A stretch of 64,000 bases of DNA from Phocaeicola plebeius (GTDB lineage: Bacteria; Bacteroidota; Bacteroidia; Bacteroidales; Bacteroidaceae): NCBI GenBank assembly GCA_022767125.1, contig JALEPZ010000019.1:1-64000 (forward strand). The letters are read 5' to 3'. Below, piece by piece: positions 8,027 to 16,060 of the stretch. Position 1 is the stretch's first letter, and the number at the start of each line of letters is the position of its first letter. Below the pieces are notes generated by a model. The model made no database searches and was not told where the DNA came from. It saw only the letters and a list, made by a program, of their open reading frames with translations. The position numbers were made by a program, and so were the translations under genes.

Positions 8027-9160
8027 TTACGGGCGCCTGTCGCTTATCCGGCCCATGTACCATCCGGATATGTCGCCCTTCTTGGCGACGTATCCGTGCG
8101 ATGTGGAAAAGTATATCCTCAGCTCATCGCCGGGCTGTACGTCCAGCTCGTAGCTGGATATATCGTCGCACAGGCACTTGCCGCCGCGCGCATATTCGGG
8201 TATGCGGTCGTAAAGCAGCGTAACCGGCGCATACAGCTCCGTGCCGGTTTCGACATGCCGTATACGCGCCGCATCGCCTTCTATCGAGAGTATTTCCACC
8301 TCGTTGTGCCGCCAACGCAGATTGACCGGATTGCTGGAGGCGGTCTGTGCATCCAATGCATAGCGCACATCCCGCCCGTGCGCGCTTATCCATTTGAAAT
8401 CCCCGCCGCCGTGCGGCAGTATTATGGCGTTCAACTGCGCGGCGAATTTGATTCCCACGCCGCCGTCGAGGTCGATTATCCGCTGCTTATGGCAAATGTA
8501 AGGGGCATTGCTGGAATAATCCGTCCTGTAAAGGTTTGTAGGCGTGTGCCCGACTATCAGGTATTTGTCAAAGCAAATGCCCTCCAATATAAAATCGTCC
8601 CAGTCCAAAAACTCCTTCGCATCCCTGCCGACATATTGCTCCAGATCGCCCGAAGGCACGCCGCCATGCACAAACATGTATTCAGGCGTTTCCAGAAAAG
8701 TCGGCAGTGATTTTATGAAGTCGATCTCCGTGCGGAACTTATCCCGAAACAACCGCTGTGCCGCGCCTACATCCATTTCGTAAGAGTAGGGTATGCCCGC
8801 CTCGCGGCACATGTCCGCAAACAGCGTCGAACAGCCCCACTCGCGCATACCGTCTACATAATCCGTAACCGTCTTTCCGACACGTCCGTTCTCGCCGATT
8901 GCATATTCGATTGCACTCAAATCCTTGTTGCCCGCCAGAACATGCACATTGCCGCGCCCGGTCAGCTCCATCGCGCGCCGTATAACGCCCAACGAGTCCT
9001 CTCCGCGCTCGCACATATCGCCCACGATCACAAGCGCGTCCTCGTCCGTGAGCCGGATGAGCTCCAGAAGCTCGTTAAACAGTTTAAGGCTGCCGTGTAT
9101 GTCGGACGTGGCGATTAGCCGTCCGCGTGGCGTGTCCATTCGCTCAAGGCGTGCAAGCAT
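8027..9160 (-). CDS. PPP-like metallophosphatase with C-terminal extra domain
   Basis: A 377-residue protein with a calcineurin-like phosphoesterase domain (about 14-240) related to PPP phosphatases and ApaH: DIHG (20-23), GDMCERG (47-53), HGG (165-167) and GHT (204-206). The usual GNHE/GNHD motif, whose His is the proton donor, reads GNKD (77-80), so catalysis may be altered. The last 110 residues form a separate beta-rich part that I do not recognise. The start at 9160 follows GGAGGA closely; an upstream extension to 9208 lacks a binding site. Substrate unknown: phosphoprotein or dinucleotide polyphosphate are candidates. Confidence 0.78.
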   Translation of the reverse strand: MLARLERMDTPRGRLIATSDIHGSLKLFNELLELIRLTDEDALVIVGDMCERGEDSLGVIRRAMELTGRGNVHVLAGNKDLSAIEYAIGENGRVGKTVTDYVDGMREWGCSTLFADMCREAGIPYSYEMDVGAAQRLFRDKFRTEIDFIKSLPTFLETPEYMFVHGGVPSGDLEQYVGRDAKEFLDWDDFILEGICFDKYLIVGHTPTNLYRTDYSSNAPYICHKQRIIDLDGGVGIKFAAQLNAIILPHGGGDFKWISAHGRDVRYALDAQTASSNPVNLRWRHNEVEILSIEGDAARIRHVETGTELYAPVTLLYDRIPEYARGGKCLCDDISSYELDVQPGDELRIYFSTSHGYVAKKGDISGWYMGRISDRRP

Positions 9161-9386
9161 ACTGCTCCTCCTAAGTATTACGAACTGATATACCCAATTA
9201 TATAGCAAGCGCCATTGCGGGTCAACTGTAAGCGCGCCGGGCGCGCTGCGTTTTGCTGACGTAAAGCGGCAGATTAATGCAAGTCAGCCGCGCAAAAAAC
9301 TCAAATTCATGCACGCATATGGGCGCAATCGGGCAATTTTTATAGATACTATTCGCTCGAAATGAATAATTTTTCAGAAAAAACAC

Positions 9387-9415
9387 TTGAAATATCTGCG
9401 GTTAAGGCATATACT
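9387..9415 (+). promoter_or_regulatory. Promoter of the XRE-cupin / acyl-CoA synthetase operon
   Basis: TTGAAA (9387-9392) and TATACT (9410-9415) are exactly 17 bp apart. The start of transcription is expected near 9422. Confidence 0.65.
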
Positions 9416-9423
9416 AGTCATTA

Positions 9424-9438
9424 ATCCGAAAAACGGAT
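9424..9438. promoter_or_regulatory. Candidate operator (inverted repeat ATCCG-N5-CGGAT)
   Basis: A perfect 5-bp inverted repeat with five A in the centre covers the expected transcription start. Its place suits repression by the XRE-cupin protein encoded 50 bp downstream. This is inference from position only. Confidence 0.4.
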
Positions 9439-9490
9439 AAAGCTATATAGACGATGCTGAATAACAGTGTACGTCTGGGAGGTGTAAACT

Positions 9491-10045
9491 GTGTCCGATC
9501 AAGTAGCGCAGATAGCGGAACGCATTCGTGAGCTTCGAGAAATTTCGGGCCGCACTGTCGAGCAGGTAGCAACGCTCATTTCCATCCCCGTTGCCGATTA
9601 CGAGGCGCTTGAGGCAGGCACTTACGATGTACCGATAAGCGTGCTGCTCAAACTGTCGTCGCTGTATCATGTCGATACCAACACGATACTTACCGGCGAA
9701 GCGCCCAAAATGAACATATTCGCGCTTACCCGCAAGGGCATGGGCGTGGATATAGACAGGCGTACCCACTATCACTATACAAACCTGGCCTACAACTTCG
9801 CACACCGCAAGATCGAACCGCTGCTGGTAACTCTTTTGCCTCAGTCCAACCCGGAGCTGAAGACCAATTCGCACTCCGGCCATGAATTCGATTACGTACT
9901 TGAGGGCCGTATGCGCATCGTTATCGACAATAACGAGCTGATACTCGAGCCCGGCGACTGCGTGTATTACGATTCGCTTTATCCGCACGCCATGCAGGCT
10001 GCGGACAACGAAACTGTGAAATTGCTGGCCATGGTTATACCATAA
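9491..10045 (+). CDS. XRE-family regulator with C-terminal cupin sensor domain
   Basis: The 184-residue protein has an N-terminal helix-turn-helix (about 5-62) and a C-terminal cupin_2 domain (about 108-182) with likely metal or ligand residues His128, His131, Glu132 and His166. Proteins of this build bind a small ligand in the cupin and control a neighbouring metabolic gene. It starts with GTG after GGGAGGTG. The acyl-CoA synthetase follows 45 bp downstream, the usual partner of this regulator type, so it probably senses a carboxylic acid or its CoA ester and controls its own operon. Confidence 0.85.
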   Translation: MSDQVAQIAERIRELREISGRTVEQVATLISIPVADYEALEAGTYDVPISVLLKLSSLYHVDTNTILTGEAPKMNIFALTRKGMGVDIDRRTHYHYTNLAYNFAHRKIEPLLVTLLPQSNPELKTNSHSGHEFDYVLEGRMRIVIDNNELILEPGDCVYYDSLYPHAMQAADNETVKLLAMVIP

Positions 10046-10052
10046 CGTAAAG

Positions 10053-10068
10053 GCCGGAATATTCCGGC
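10053..10068. promoter_or_regulatory. Perfect 16-bp palindrome between regulator and synthetase genes
   Basis: GCCGGAATATTCCGGC lies 22 bp before the start of the synthetase. In RNA it folds as a tight hairpin with little loop; in DNA it could be a protein site. It has no T-run, so it is not a full terminator. Confidence 0.4.
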
Positions 10069-10090
10069 TTATTGCTCAGGAGGAATAACC

Positions 10091-11857
10091 ATGCGACTGC
10101 TTGAGCGCTATATGCGCACGGATTTTGATAACCTTCAGGACTTTTATAAAAATTATAAGCTGTACGTACCCGACGATTTCAACTATGCCATCGACGTAAT
10201 GGACCAGATGGCGCTGCTTGCGCCCGACCAGCGCGCGATGATATGGGTAAATGAGCACGGCGAGGAGCACATATTCACCTTCGCCGACTTCAAAAACATG
10301 TCCGACCGCGCTGTGACCGTACTGCGCAACGCCGGCATACGCAAGGGCGATACCGTGCTTTTGATGCTAAAGCGCCGTTACGAATTCTGGGTGTTGGCAC
10401 TGGCCCTTATGAAGCTGGGCTGCGTGCATATTCCCGCCACGCATCAGCTTCAGAAAAAGGACATAGCATACCGAATAAAGGCTTCGGGTGCCAAGATGGT
10501 CATCTGCGCGGGCGACGCGGAGGTAATCGGCCACACCGATAAGGCGGTCGAGGAAATCGACTGGCCCGTGACCAAGATGTGCGTCGCGGCGTACGAGATC
10601 GACCAGACCGCGCGCCACGAGATCGATCCCGCGTCCCAGTGTGAAAAGCCTGCCCATTTCGAGTTGGGCGCAGACTGGCTGGACTATGATAAGCTGTTCG
10701 CCGAGGCCGAGCCGGATTTCGACGGCAAGGTGCCAAACACTAACGATGACATGATGCTTATCTACTTCACCTCCGGCACCACCGGTATGCCTAAGATGGT
10801 TGCGCATAACTATGCCTATCCCCTGGGTCAGGCGGCAACCGGTGCGTTCTGGCACAATCTTACCGATCAGAGCGTGCATATCTCGGTTGCGGACAGCGGC
10901 TGGGCCAAGTGCGCCTGGGGCAAGTTCTACGGCCAGTGGCTGGCGGGCGCGGTCAATTTCGTGTACGACTTCGACCGCTTCAACGCCTGTAATATGCTGT
11001 CGATGCTGGAAAAGTATCACGTAACGTCGTTCTGCGCGCCGCCGACGATATACAGGTTCTTCATTAAGGAGGATTTGAAACAGTACGACCTGAGCAGCCT
11101 CAAATGGGCGTGCATAGCGGGCGAGCCGCTCAACCCCGAGGTCTACTGGCAGTTTTACAGCGCAACCGGCGTAAAGCTGCACGAAGCGTTCGGCCAGAGC
11201 GAAACCACGCCGCTGCTGATGACCCCCAAGTGGATGGAACCGCGTCCCGGCTCCATGGGTAAGCCCTCGCCGCAGTACAAGATTCAGCTGCTGCGTCCTG
11301 ACGGCACCCCGGTTATCGTGGGCGAGGAGGGCGAAATCTGCGTAGACATACGCGAAGGCCGCCCCGCAGGTCTGTTCACCGGCTATTACAAGGATGAAGA
11401 AAATACTGCCGAGGCATTCCGCGACGGCTTCTATCATACCGGCGACGTGGCGTGGTATGACGAGCAGGGCTACTATTGGTTCGTGGGCCGCGCCGACGAC
11501 GTTATAAAGTCGTCCGGCTACCGCATAGGGCCGTTCGAGGTGGAAAGCGCACTGCTGGAGCATCCGTCCGTGCTGGAGTGCGCCGTAACCGGCGTGCCGC
11601 ACCCGGTGCGCGGCCAGGTAGTAAAGGCCACAATAGTGCTCGCGCGCAGCTATAAGCCCTCCGAACAACTCAAAAAGGAACTCCAGGAGCACGTAAAGCG
11701 CGTGACCGCGCCGTATAAATACCCCCGCATAATCGAGTTTGTGGATGAATTGCCCAAGACCAGCTCGGGCAAAATACAGCGCAAAAAAATACGCACCGAG
11801 GACGCTGCGGACTATAACGCGCGGCAGAACGCCGCGCCCAGCGAGTCCTCAAAATAA
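10091..11857 (+). CDS. AMP-forming acyl-CoA synthetase (ANL superfamily)
   Basis: This 588-residue enzyme activates a carboxylic acid with ATP to the acyl-AMP and then the CoA thioester. The ANL motifs are intact: TSGTTGMPKM (227-236), FGQSETTP (about 366-373), YHTGDVAWYDEQG, GRADDVIKSSGYRIGPFEVE, and the C-terminal PKTSSGK with catalytic Lys561. The overall form is that of medium-chain (ACSM-like) acyl-CoA synthetases, but chain length cannot be read safely. GGAGGAATAACC precedes the ATG. It is the second gene of the XRE-cupin operon and ends at a hairpin terminator. Confidence 0.85.
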   Translation: MRLLERYMRTDFDNLQDFYKNYKLYVPDDFNYAIDVMDQMALLAPDQRAMIWVNEHGEEHIFTFADFKNMSDRAVTVLRNAGIRKGDTVLLMLKRRYEFWVLALALMKLGCVHIPATHQLQKKDIAYRIKASGAKMVICAGDAEVIGHTDKAVEEIDWPVTKMCVAAYEIDQTARHEIDPASQCEKPAHFELGADWLDYDKLFAEAEPDFDGKVPNTNDDMMLIYFTSGTTGMPKMVAHNYAYPLGQAATGAFWHNLTDQSVHISVADSGWAKCAWGKFYGQWLAGAVNFVYDFDRFNACNMLSMLEKYHVTSFCAPPTIYRFFIKEDLKQYDLSSLKWACIAGEPLNPEVYWQFYSATGVKLHEAFGQSETTPLLMTPKWMEPRPGSMGKPSPQYKIQLLRPDGTPVIVGEEGEICVDIREGRPAGLFTGYYKDEENTAEAFRDGFYHTGDVAWYDEQGYYWFVGRADDVIKSSGYRIGPFEVESALLEHPSVLECAVTGVPHPVRGQVVKATIVLARSYKPSEQLKKELQEHVKRVTAPYKYPRIIEFVDELPKTSSGKIQRKKIRTEDAADYNARQNAAPSESSK

Positions 11858-11871
11858 ATTATATCTGTTGC

Positions 11872-11920
11872 AAAAGCCGACGCTTTACGGCCGCACTGCG
11901 CGGTCGCAAGCGCGGCTTTT
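11872..11920 (+). terminator. Hairpin terminator after the acyl-CoA synthetase
   Basis: AAAAGCCGACGCTT (11872-11885) pairs with AAGCGCGGCTTTT (11908-11920), one mismatch, and ends in TTTT. Confidence 0.65.
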
Positions 11921-11951
11921 GTATTCGGCGAGCTTAAATCGATTTGCGGCA

Positions 11952-11980
11952 TTGACGTGCCGCCGTGCAGGGTATATTAT
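11952..11980 (+). promoter_or_regulatory. Promoter of the rhamnosidase-like gene
   Basis: TTGACG (11952-11957) and TATTAT (11975-11980) are 17 bp apart. The leader to ATG 12077 is about 90 nt. Confidence 0.55.
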
Positions 11981-12076
11981 TATACAGTCGGGCGGCATGG
12001 CACCGCGCGGGATCACTCTGGAATAGCTATACTAACTATGCTGCGCAATGCGCGGCGCGTATGGAGGATGGGCATT

Positions 12077-14275
12077 ATGTGCTTTTCTAAGGCAAAATGG
12101 ATATGGTCGTCATATGACGGCGAACCTAATCAGTATATTATCGCGCGCGCTGATTTCAGTGCCGGCTCGGGTGTCTGTGCGCTTAAAATCAGCGCGGACT
12201 CGCAGTATGCGGCGTATATAAACGGCGAGCTTGCGGCGTTTGGCCAGTACGCCGATTATCCCGAGTATAAGGTATTTGACGAGATCGACGTATCAAAATA
12301 CGTGCGCCCCGGCAAAAACGAACTGCGCATAATCGCGTACTGCCAGGTCATAGACAGTTCGGTATACCGTGCGGGCCGTCCGGGACTGATTTACGAAATC
12401 GCACAAAGCGGCCATGTACTCGCGTTCAGCTGTGAAACGACGCAGGTGACTGCTGACACGGGCTTTAAATCCGGCGCGATCGACCGCGTTACGCATCAGA
12501 TGGGATATACGTTTGAATACGACGCGCGCCCGCAGACGCAGAACTGGACAAATGCGGCGCTCGTTAACGACATGCCCGCCGAACTGCATGTGCGTCCCGT
12601 AAAGCGTATGCTGCTTGAGCCGCGCGCAAATATGCGCGTAACGTCTCAGGGCGTTTACTGGCCCAGCCCTAAAAACGACGAAATAGGTATGACCATGCAG
12701 TATGCGCCCATGGCGTTCCGGGAAAGCCGCGACATGACCGGCAGCATAGCCCAGCCGAGCCTTCCGGGCGTGGGCGTGCGCTACTCTGCGGACGCGTCGT
12801 CAGACTGCGCAGGCATATACGTTACACTTGACACCGGCCGCGAAACCGTGGGCTTTATCGATTTTGACATTGAAGTGGACGCCGACTGCGAAGTGCTCAT
12901 CGGCTGGGGCGAGCATATGGATGACCAGCGCGTGCGCACATACGTAGGCGGCCGCAATTTCGCCGCGCGCTATGCCGCGCATAAAGGATGCAACCGCTTC
13001 ATGTATGAACTGCGCCGTGTAGGTATGAGGTACATTACGCTGTTCGTCGGCGCAAAGCGGTTTACGCTCAATTACGCGGGCGTGCGCCCGGTGAAATATC
13101 CGCTCGACATGAGCCCCTCTTTCCATACCGCCGATGCGCTGCATAGCCGCATATACGACGTGTGCCGCGACACGCTCTCGGCGTGCCTGCACGCGCATTA
13201 CGAGGACTGCCCGTGGCGCGAACAGGCGCTCTACGCCATGGATTCGCGCAACCAGATGCTGTGCGGCTATTACGCGTTCGGCGAATATGATATGCCGCGC
13301 GCAAGCCTGCGCCTGCTGGCGCTTGGCCAGCGCGAGGACGGACTGCTCGAACTGTGCGCCCCGGCGCGCTGCTATGTAACCATACCCAGCTTCTCCCTGG
13401 ACTTCATACTTGCGCTGGACGAATACCTTATGTTCAGCGGCGATAGGGACTTTGTGCGCGAAATGCTGCCCGTCGCGCGCCGCATACTGGATTCCATGCT
13501 CGCGCGCCGCGATGATAAGGGCCTTATTCCCGTGTACGTGGATAAGAAGTACTGGAATTTCTACGAATGGCGTCCGGGTCTGGACGGCCATCTGGGTCAT
13601 TCCAGCGAGGAGTTTGCGGGCCGCTGCGATGCGCCGCTCAACATGCTTGCGGCGGAATGCGCGCGCAGACTTGCGCATATGATTGCGCTGCTGGGAGAAA
13701 ATGGCGCGGATGCTTACGCAGCCGCGGCGGACGAACTTAGCGCGCGCACGGACGCGGCGTTCTGGAATGCAGAGCGCGGACTGTACAATACGTATATAAC
13801 CGCGCGGGGCGAAATGCAGCATGAGTGCGAGCTTACGCAGGCGCTGGCCGTGTACTGCGGCGTGTGTTCGCCCGAGCATAGGGCGCGCGCGCTGGAGCTG
13901 CTTGCGAGCGAAAAGCTGCCGCCGGTATCGCTCAGCTATTCCATATTCCTGTTCGACGCGCTGCTCAGCGCCGGCGATAAATACTCGCGCACGGCGTTTG
14001 CTCGCGTGGCGCGCACGTGGGGCGATATGCTCACTCAGGGCGCGACGACCTTCTGGGAGACCGAACAGGGCGGCTGGGACTTCGATCGCGGCGGCAGTCT
14101 GTGCCACGCGTGGTCGGCGGTGCCGCTGTACCTGTACATGGCCTACGCGCTGGGCGTAAAGCCCACTCAGCCGGGCTTTGCCAAGTATGAGGTAAATCCG
14201 CTGATCAGCGGCATGTACGAGCTTTCCGGCAAAATAAAACTGCCCGACAGTTCCATGCTGACGATAGGTGAATAA
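12077..14275 (+). CDS. GH78-like alpha-L-rhamnosidase family protein
   Basis: A 732-residue protein that opens with the KWIW motif and the N-terminal beta-sandwich (about 5-110) common in alpha-L-rhamnosidases, then a six-hairpin (alpha/alpha)6 barrel (about 350-680). DCPWREQ (377-383) followed by YAMDSRNQ matches the GH78 active-site stretch that carries acidic residues. GH78 enzymes release L-rhamnose from glycosides of plants and bacterial polysaccharides. There is no signal peptide. I chose ATG 12077 because GGAGG (12063-12067) stands 9 nt before it; longer in-frame starts have no such site. It is a single gene with its own promoter and terminator. Confidence 0.75.
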   Translation: MCFSKAKWIWSSYDGEPNQYIIARADFSAGSGVCALKISADSQYAAYINGELAAFGQYADYPEYKVFDEIDVSKYVRPGKNELRIIAYCQVIDSSVYRAGRPGLIYEIAQSGHVLAFSCETTQVTADTGFKSGAIDRVTHQMGYTFEYDARPQTQNWTNAALVNDMPAELHVRPVKRMLLEPRANMRVTSQGVYWPSPKNDEIGMTMQYAPMAFRESRDMTGSIAQPSLPGVGVRYSADASSDCAGIYVTLDTGRETVGFIDFDIEVDADCEVLIGWGEHMDDQRVRTYVGGRNFAARYAAHKGCNRFMYELRRVGMRYITLFVGAKRFTLNYAGVRPVKYPLDMSPSFHTADALHSRIYDVCRDTLSACLHAHYEDCPWREQALYAMDSRNQMLCGYYAFGEYDMPRASLRLLALGQREDGLLELCAPARCYVTIPSFSLDFILALDEYLMFSGDRDFVREMLPVARRILDSMLARRDDKGLIPVYVDKKYWNFYEWRPGLDGHLGHSSEEFAGRCDAPLNMLAAECARRLAHMIALLGENGADAYAAAADELSARTDAAFWNAERGLYNTYITARGEMQHECELTQALAVYCGVCSPEHRARALELLASEKLPPVSLSYSIFLFDALLSAGDKYSRTAFARVARTWGDMLTQGATTFWETEQGGWDFDRGGSLCHAWSAVPLYLYMAYALGVKPTQPGFAKYEVNPLISGMYELSGKIKLPDSSMLTIGE

Positions 14276-14285
14276 TCCAAAACAT

Positions 14286-14322
14286 AATCCGCGCCGCACA
14301 TCCAGAACGTGCGGCGCGGATT
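14286..14322 (+). terminator. Rho-independent terminator after the rhamnosidase-like gene
   Basis: A perfect 14-bp stem (AATCCGCGCCGCAC at 14286-14299 with GTGCGGCGCGGATT at 14309-14322) ends in a T/A-rich tract. This is the last element that clearly belongs to the Clostridia-like part. Confidence 0.75.
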
Positions 14323-14341
14323 TATATAGACAAAAAACAAG

Positions 14342-14366
14342 CGGCGCAGTCATAACGACTGCGCCG
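14342..14366 (-). terminator. Hairpin terminator read on the minus strand
   Basis: CGGCGCAGTC (14342-14351) pairs perfectly with GACTGCGCCG (14357-14366) across a 5-nt loop. On the minus strand it is followed by CTTGTTTTTTG, a good T-run. It could end the secG operon, or it could be left over from a lost minus-strand gene of the Clostridia-like genome; its side of the join is not clear. Confidence 0.65.
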
Positions 14367-14390
14367 TCATTCATCCGAGCGGATTAGCCA

Positions 14391-14750
14391 TTAGCCTTCG
14401 GTAGCAGGAGCTTCGGTAGCAGGAGCCTCATCAGCAGACGGAGCAGCAAAACCGGAAGGAGCGTTCAGCGGATTGGTCTTCTGTTCCTTCACAGCCTGAT
14501 CAAGAATGACAGAGGTACCTTCGTGAGCAGCTGGCACCACATAGGAAGTGGCAATGCTGATAACAACCATGAAAACGGCCAGTCCCCAAGTCAGTTTTTC
14601 GATGAAATCGGTCGTTTTACGGACACCCATAATCTGATTAGACGATGCAAAACTGGAAGAAAGACCTCCCCCTTTAGAATTCTGAATCAAGACGACAAAA
14701 CACATCAAGATGGCAGCGAGCACCATCAATACAATAAATAACAAATACAT
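14391..14750 (-). CDS. secG: Protein translocase subunit SecG
   Basis: The 119-residue membrane protein is SecG, the small SecYEG channel subunit that assists protein export. It has two membrane spans (about 1-21 and 52-72) joined by the conserved IQNSKGGGLSSSF loop, plus a Bacteroidales-style Ala/Pro/Glu-rich tail with a PATEAPATEG end. It is the last gene of a minus-strand run with the TPR-like protein (7-bp gap), lptE and the sigma-54 activator. It is the first Bacteroidales gene after the join. Confidence 0.92.
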   Translation of the reverse strand: MYLLFIVLMVLAAILMCFVVLIQNSKGGGLSSSFASSNQIMGVRKTTDFIEKLTWGLAVFMVVISIATSYVVPAAHEGTSVILDQAVKEQKTNPLNAPSGFAAPSADEAPATEAPATEG

Positions 14751-14757
14751 TTTTCTT

Positions 14758-15510
14758 CTATTTTGATTTAGCGTTAATAATCAGTTTTTCCAAAAACCTA
14801 ATTTGGTCTGCAAAGTAAGCGTTTTTTTTCGGATATTTCAAATTTAATTTTTTAATTATTTCAAGTGCCTTGTCATATCGTTGCTGTTTAACATAAATTT
14901 TCGCTAATGTTTCCGTAAAGTAACTCTCCTCCTCGCTCTCGGAAGCTATAGTGGCCGCAGTTTCCACCGATACGCCCTCCTTGGCCTCCACCGGGACGGA
15001 TACATCAGGGACAGATGTCTCAGGAAGGGCCGCCTCCTCAGCCTGCTCGATGAAACGGTCAATGAGCTGCTGTCCGTGGAGGGGTGTTTCGGAAGCCGCC
15101 GGCATCTCCTCTTCGTGCATCAGCCAAGCTGTATAGTCCACGCTAACCTCCACAGGCGGAATGGGCAACTGGTCCGACGGCTGTTCCGGCAGGTCGGACA
15201 AGAAGCGGTCAATCAGGTCCAGCGTACGGTCGGAGTCCGGACATCGTTGTTCCGCTGCCGGATGCTGTTGCAACGCGAAACGGTCTCCTTCTATATAATA
15301 GAACAACATACCCAAATCGGCCACATAGAGCGCACTGCGTGGCAATTCCTCCTTGAACGAAGGGTCACCCAGCAAGTACAGGTTCTTCAGATAGAGCAGA
15401 CGGGCCGTCTGGTAGAACGGGTAACGCTCTAACAACACTCGCAATTCATACAAGGAAGCTGTATCCAGCTGCTCCGGATGCTTCATCCATTCGTTAATTT
15501 TCTGCTGCAT
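14758..15510 (-). CDS. Tetratricopeptide-like hypothetical protein
   Basis: A 250-residue protein of Bacteroidales without assigned function. The first 70 residues are helical and rich in Tyr and Leu; the middle (about 90-185) is acidic and low in complexity; the C-terminal 60 residues hold a TPR-like unit around YFTETLAKIYVKQQRYDKAL. No signal peptide or lipobox is visible, so it is probably cytoplasmic. It lies between lptE (22-bp gap) and secG in the same transcript, which hints at envelope or export work as an adaptor protein. Confidence 0.75.
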   Translation of the reverse strand: MQQKINEWMKHPEQLDTASLYELRVLLERYPFYQTARLLYLKNLYLLGDPSFKEELPRSALYVADLGMLFYYIEGDRFALQQHPAAEQRCPDSDRTLDLIDRFLSDLPEQPSDQLPIPPVEVSVDYTAWLMHEEEMPAASETPLHGQQLIDRFIEQAEEAALPETSVPDVSVPVEAKEGVSVETAATIASESEEESYFTETLAKIYVKQQRYDKALEIIKKLNLKYPKKNAYFADQIRFLEKLIINAKSK

Positions 15511-15532
15511 TATAGGTTCCCTCCCCTGTGGA

Positions 15533-16060
15533 TTACCAGTTGGCTACAGTGGCATTGAACACCTGATCCACGATGTCGTTAATCATTTTCGTGACCAAGT
15601 CCTCTTGCACCGATGCCAGTGACTGGCTGGAGTTATATTCCTGGCTGGCTGAAAACTGGCGTTCAAAATCCTCCGAGTGGTTGCTGTTGTTCGTGAACCG
15701 CACGTTCACGGTCATGCGCAACTCTGCCATGGTGGAGTAACCGTCAGAGCCGACCCCCTTATTATAGGCATCGTAATTGGTGATTTCGCCCGACAGTTCC
15801 AAGTCGCCGCCCTGCTTGATCTGGCGCAGGCGCGTCTGCCGCAAATAACGGTCTTGGAGCGAAGTGTTGAACATCGTTTCCATGGGGCCCCACACGAAAG
15901 CAGCCGACCGGTTCGGAAAATTGTCAAACGAAATGGTCTTCACCTTGTCGTAGTTGATAGAGGCTCCGTTGAATTTGTAGGAAACCGAACAGGCGGCCAG
16001 CACGCACACCAGTAGGGCCAACATCGGTCTACACAGCCGAATGTGTCTAATCGAGTCCAT
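15533..16060 (-). CDS. lptE: LPS assembly lipoprotein LptE
   Basis: A 175-residue lipoprotein of the LptE type found in Bacteroidales; LptE plugs the LptD barrel that inserts lipopolysaccharide into the outer membrane. The signal sequence ends in VLAAC with lipidated Cys24, followed by a short domain with the SYKFNGASI and FPNRSA patterns. The start at 16060 overlaps the end of the sigma-54 activator gene by 14 bp; an inner Met13 is a possible alternative start that would keep the signal intact. The coupling to a regulator gene upstream suggests joint expression. Confidence 0.85.
   Translation of the reverse strand: MDSIRHIRLCRPMLALLVCVLAACSVSYKFNGASINYDKVKTISFDNFPNRSAAFVWGPMETMFNTSLQDRYLRQTRLRQIKQGGDLELSGEITNYDAYNKGVGSDGYSTMAELRMTVNVRFTNNSNHSEDFERQFSASQEYNSSQSLASVQEDLVTKMINDIVDQVFNATVANW

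Larger units (their letters stand above)
9161..9490. other. Divergent intergenic region
   Basis: This 330-bp gap separates the minus-strand metallophosphatase from the plus-strand regulator. It holds the promoter (9387-9415) and putative operator (9424-9438) of the XRE-cupin gene, listed separately. The stretch 9230-9380 shows no coding frame or clear structure. Confidence 0.6.

Noticed and set aside
10367..11692. 441-codon minus-strand frame opposite the acyl-CoA synthetase
   Set aside because: The plus-strand gene has all ANL motifs; the opposite frame has none.
12800..14374. 524-codon minus-strand frame opposite the rhamnosidase-like gene
   Set aside because: Shadow of the coding strand; runs through the terminator hairpin and has no recognisable domain.
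14276..14390. Horizontal transfer of the 14-kb left part into a Bacteroidales genome
   Set aside because: No integrase, transposase, tRNA or direct repeats at the join, and the left part keeps its own promoter and ribosome-site style throughout; a chimeric contig is simpler.
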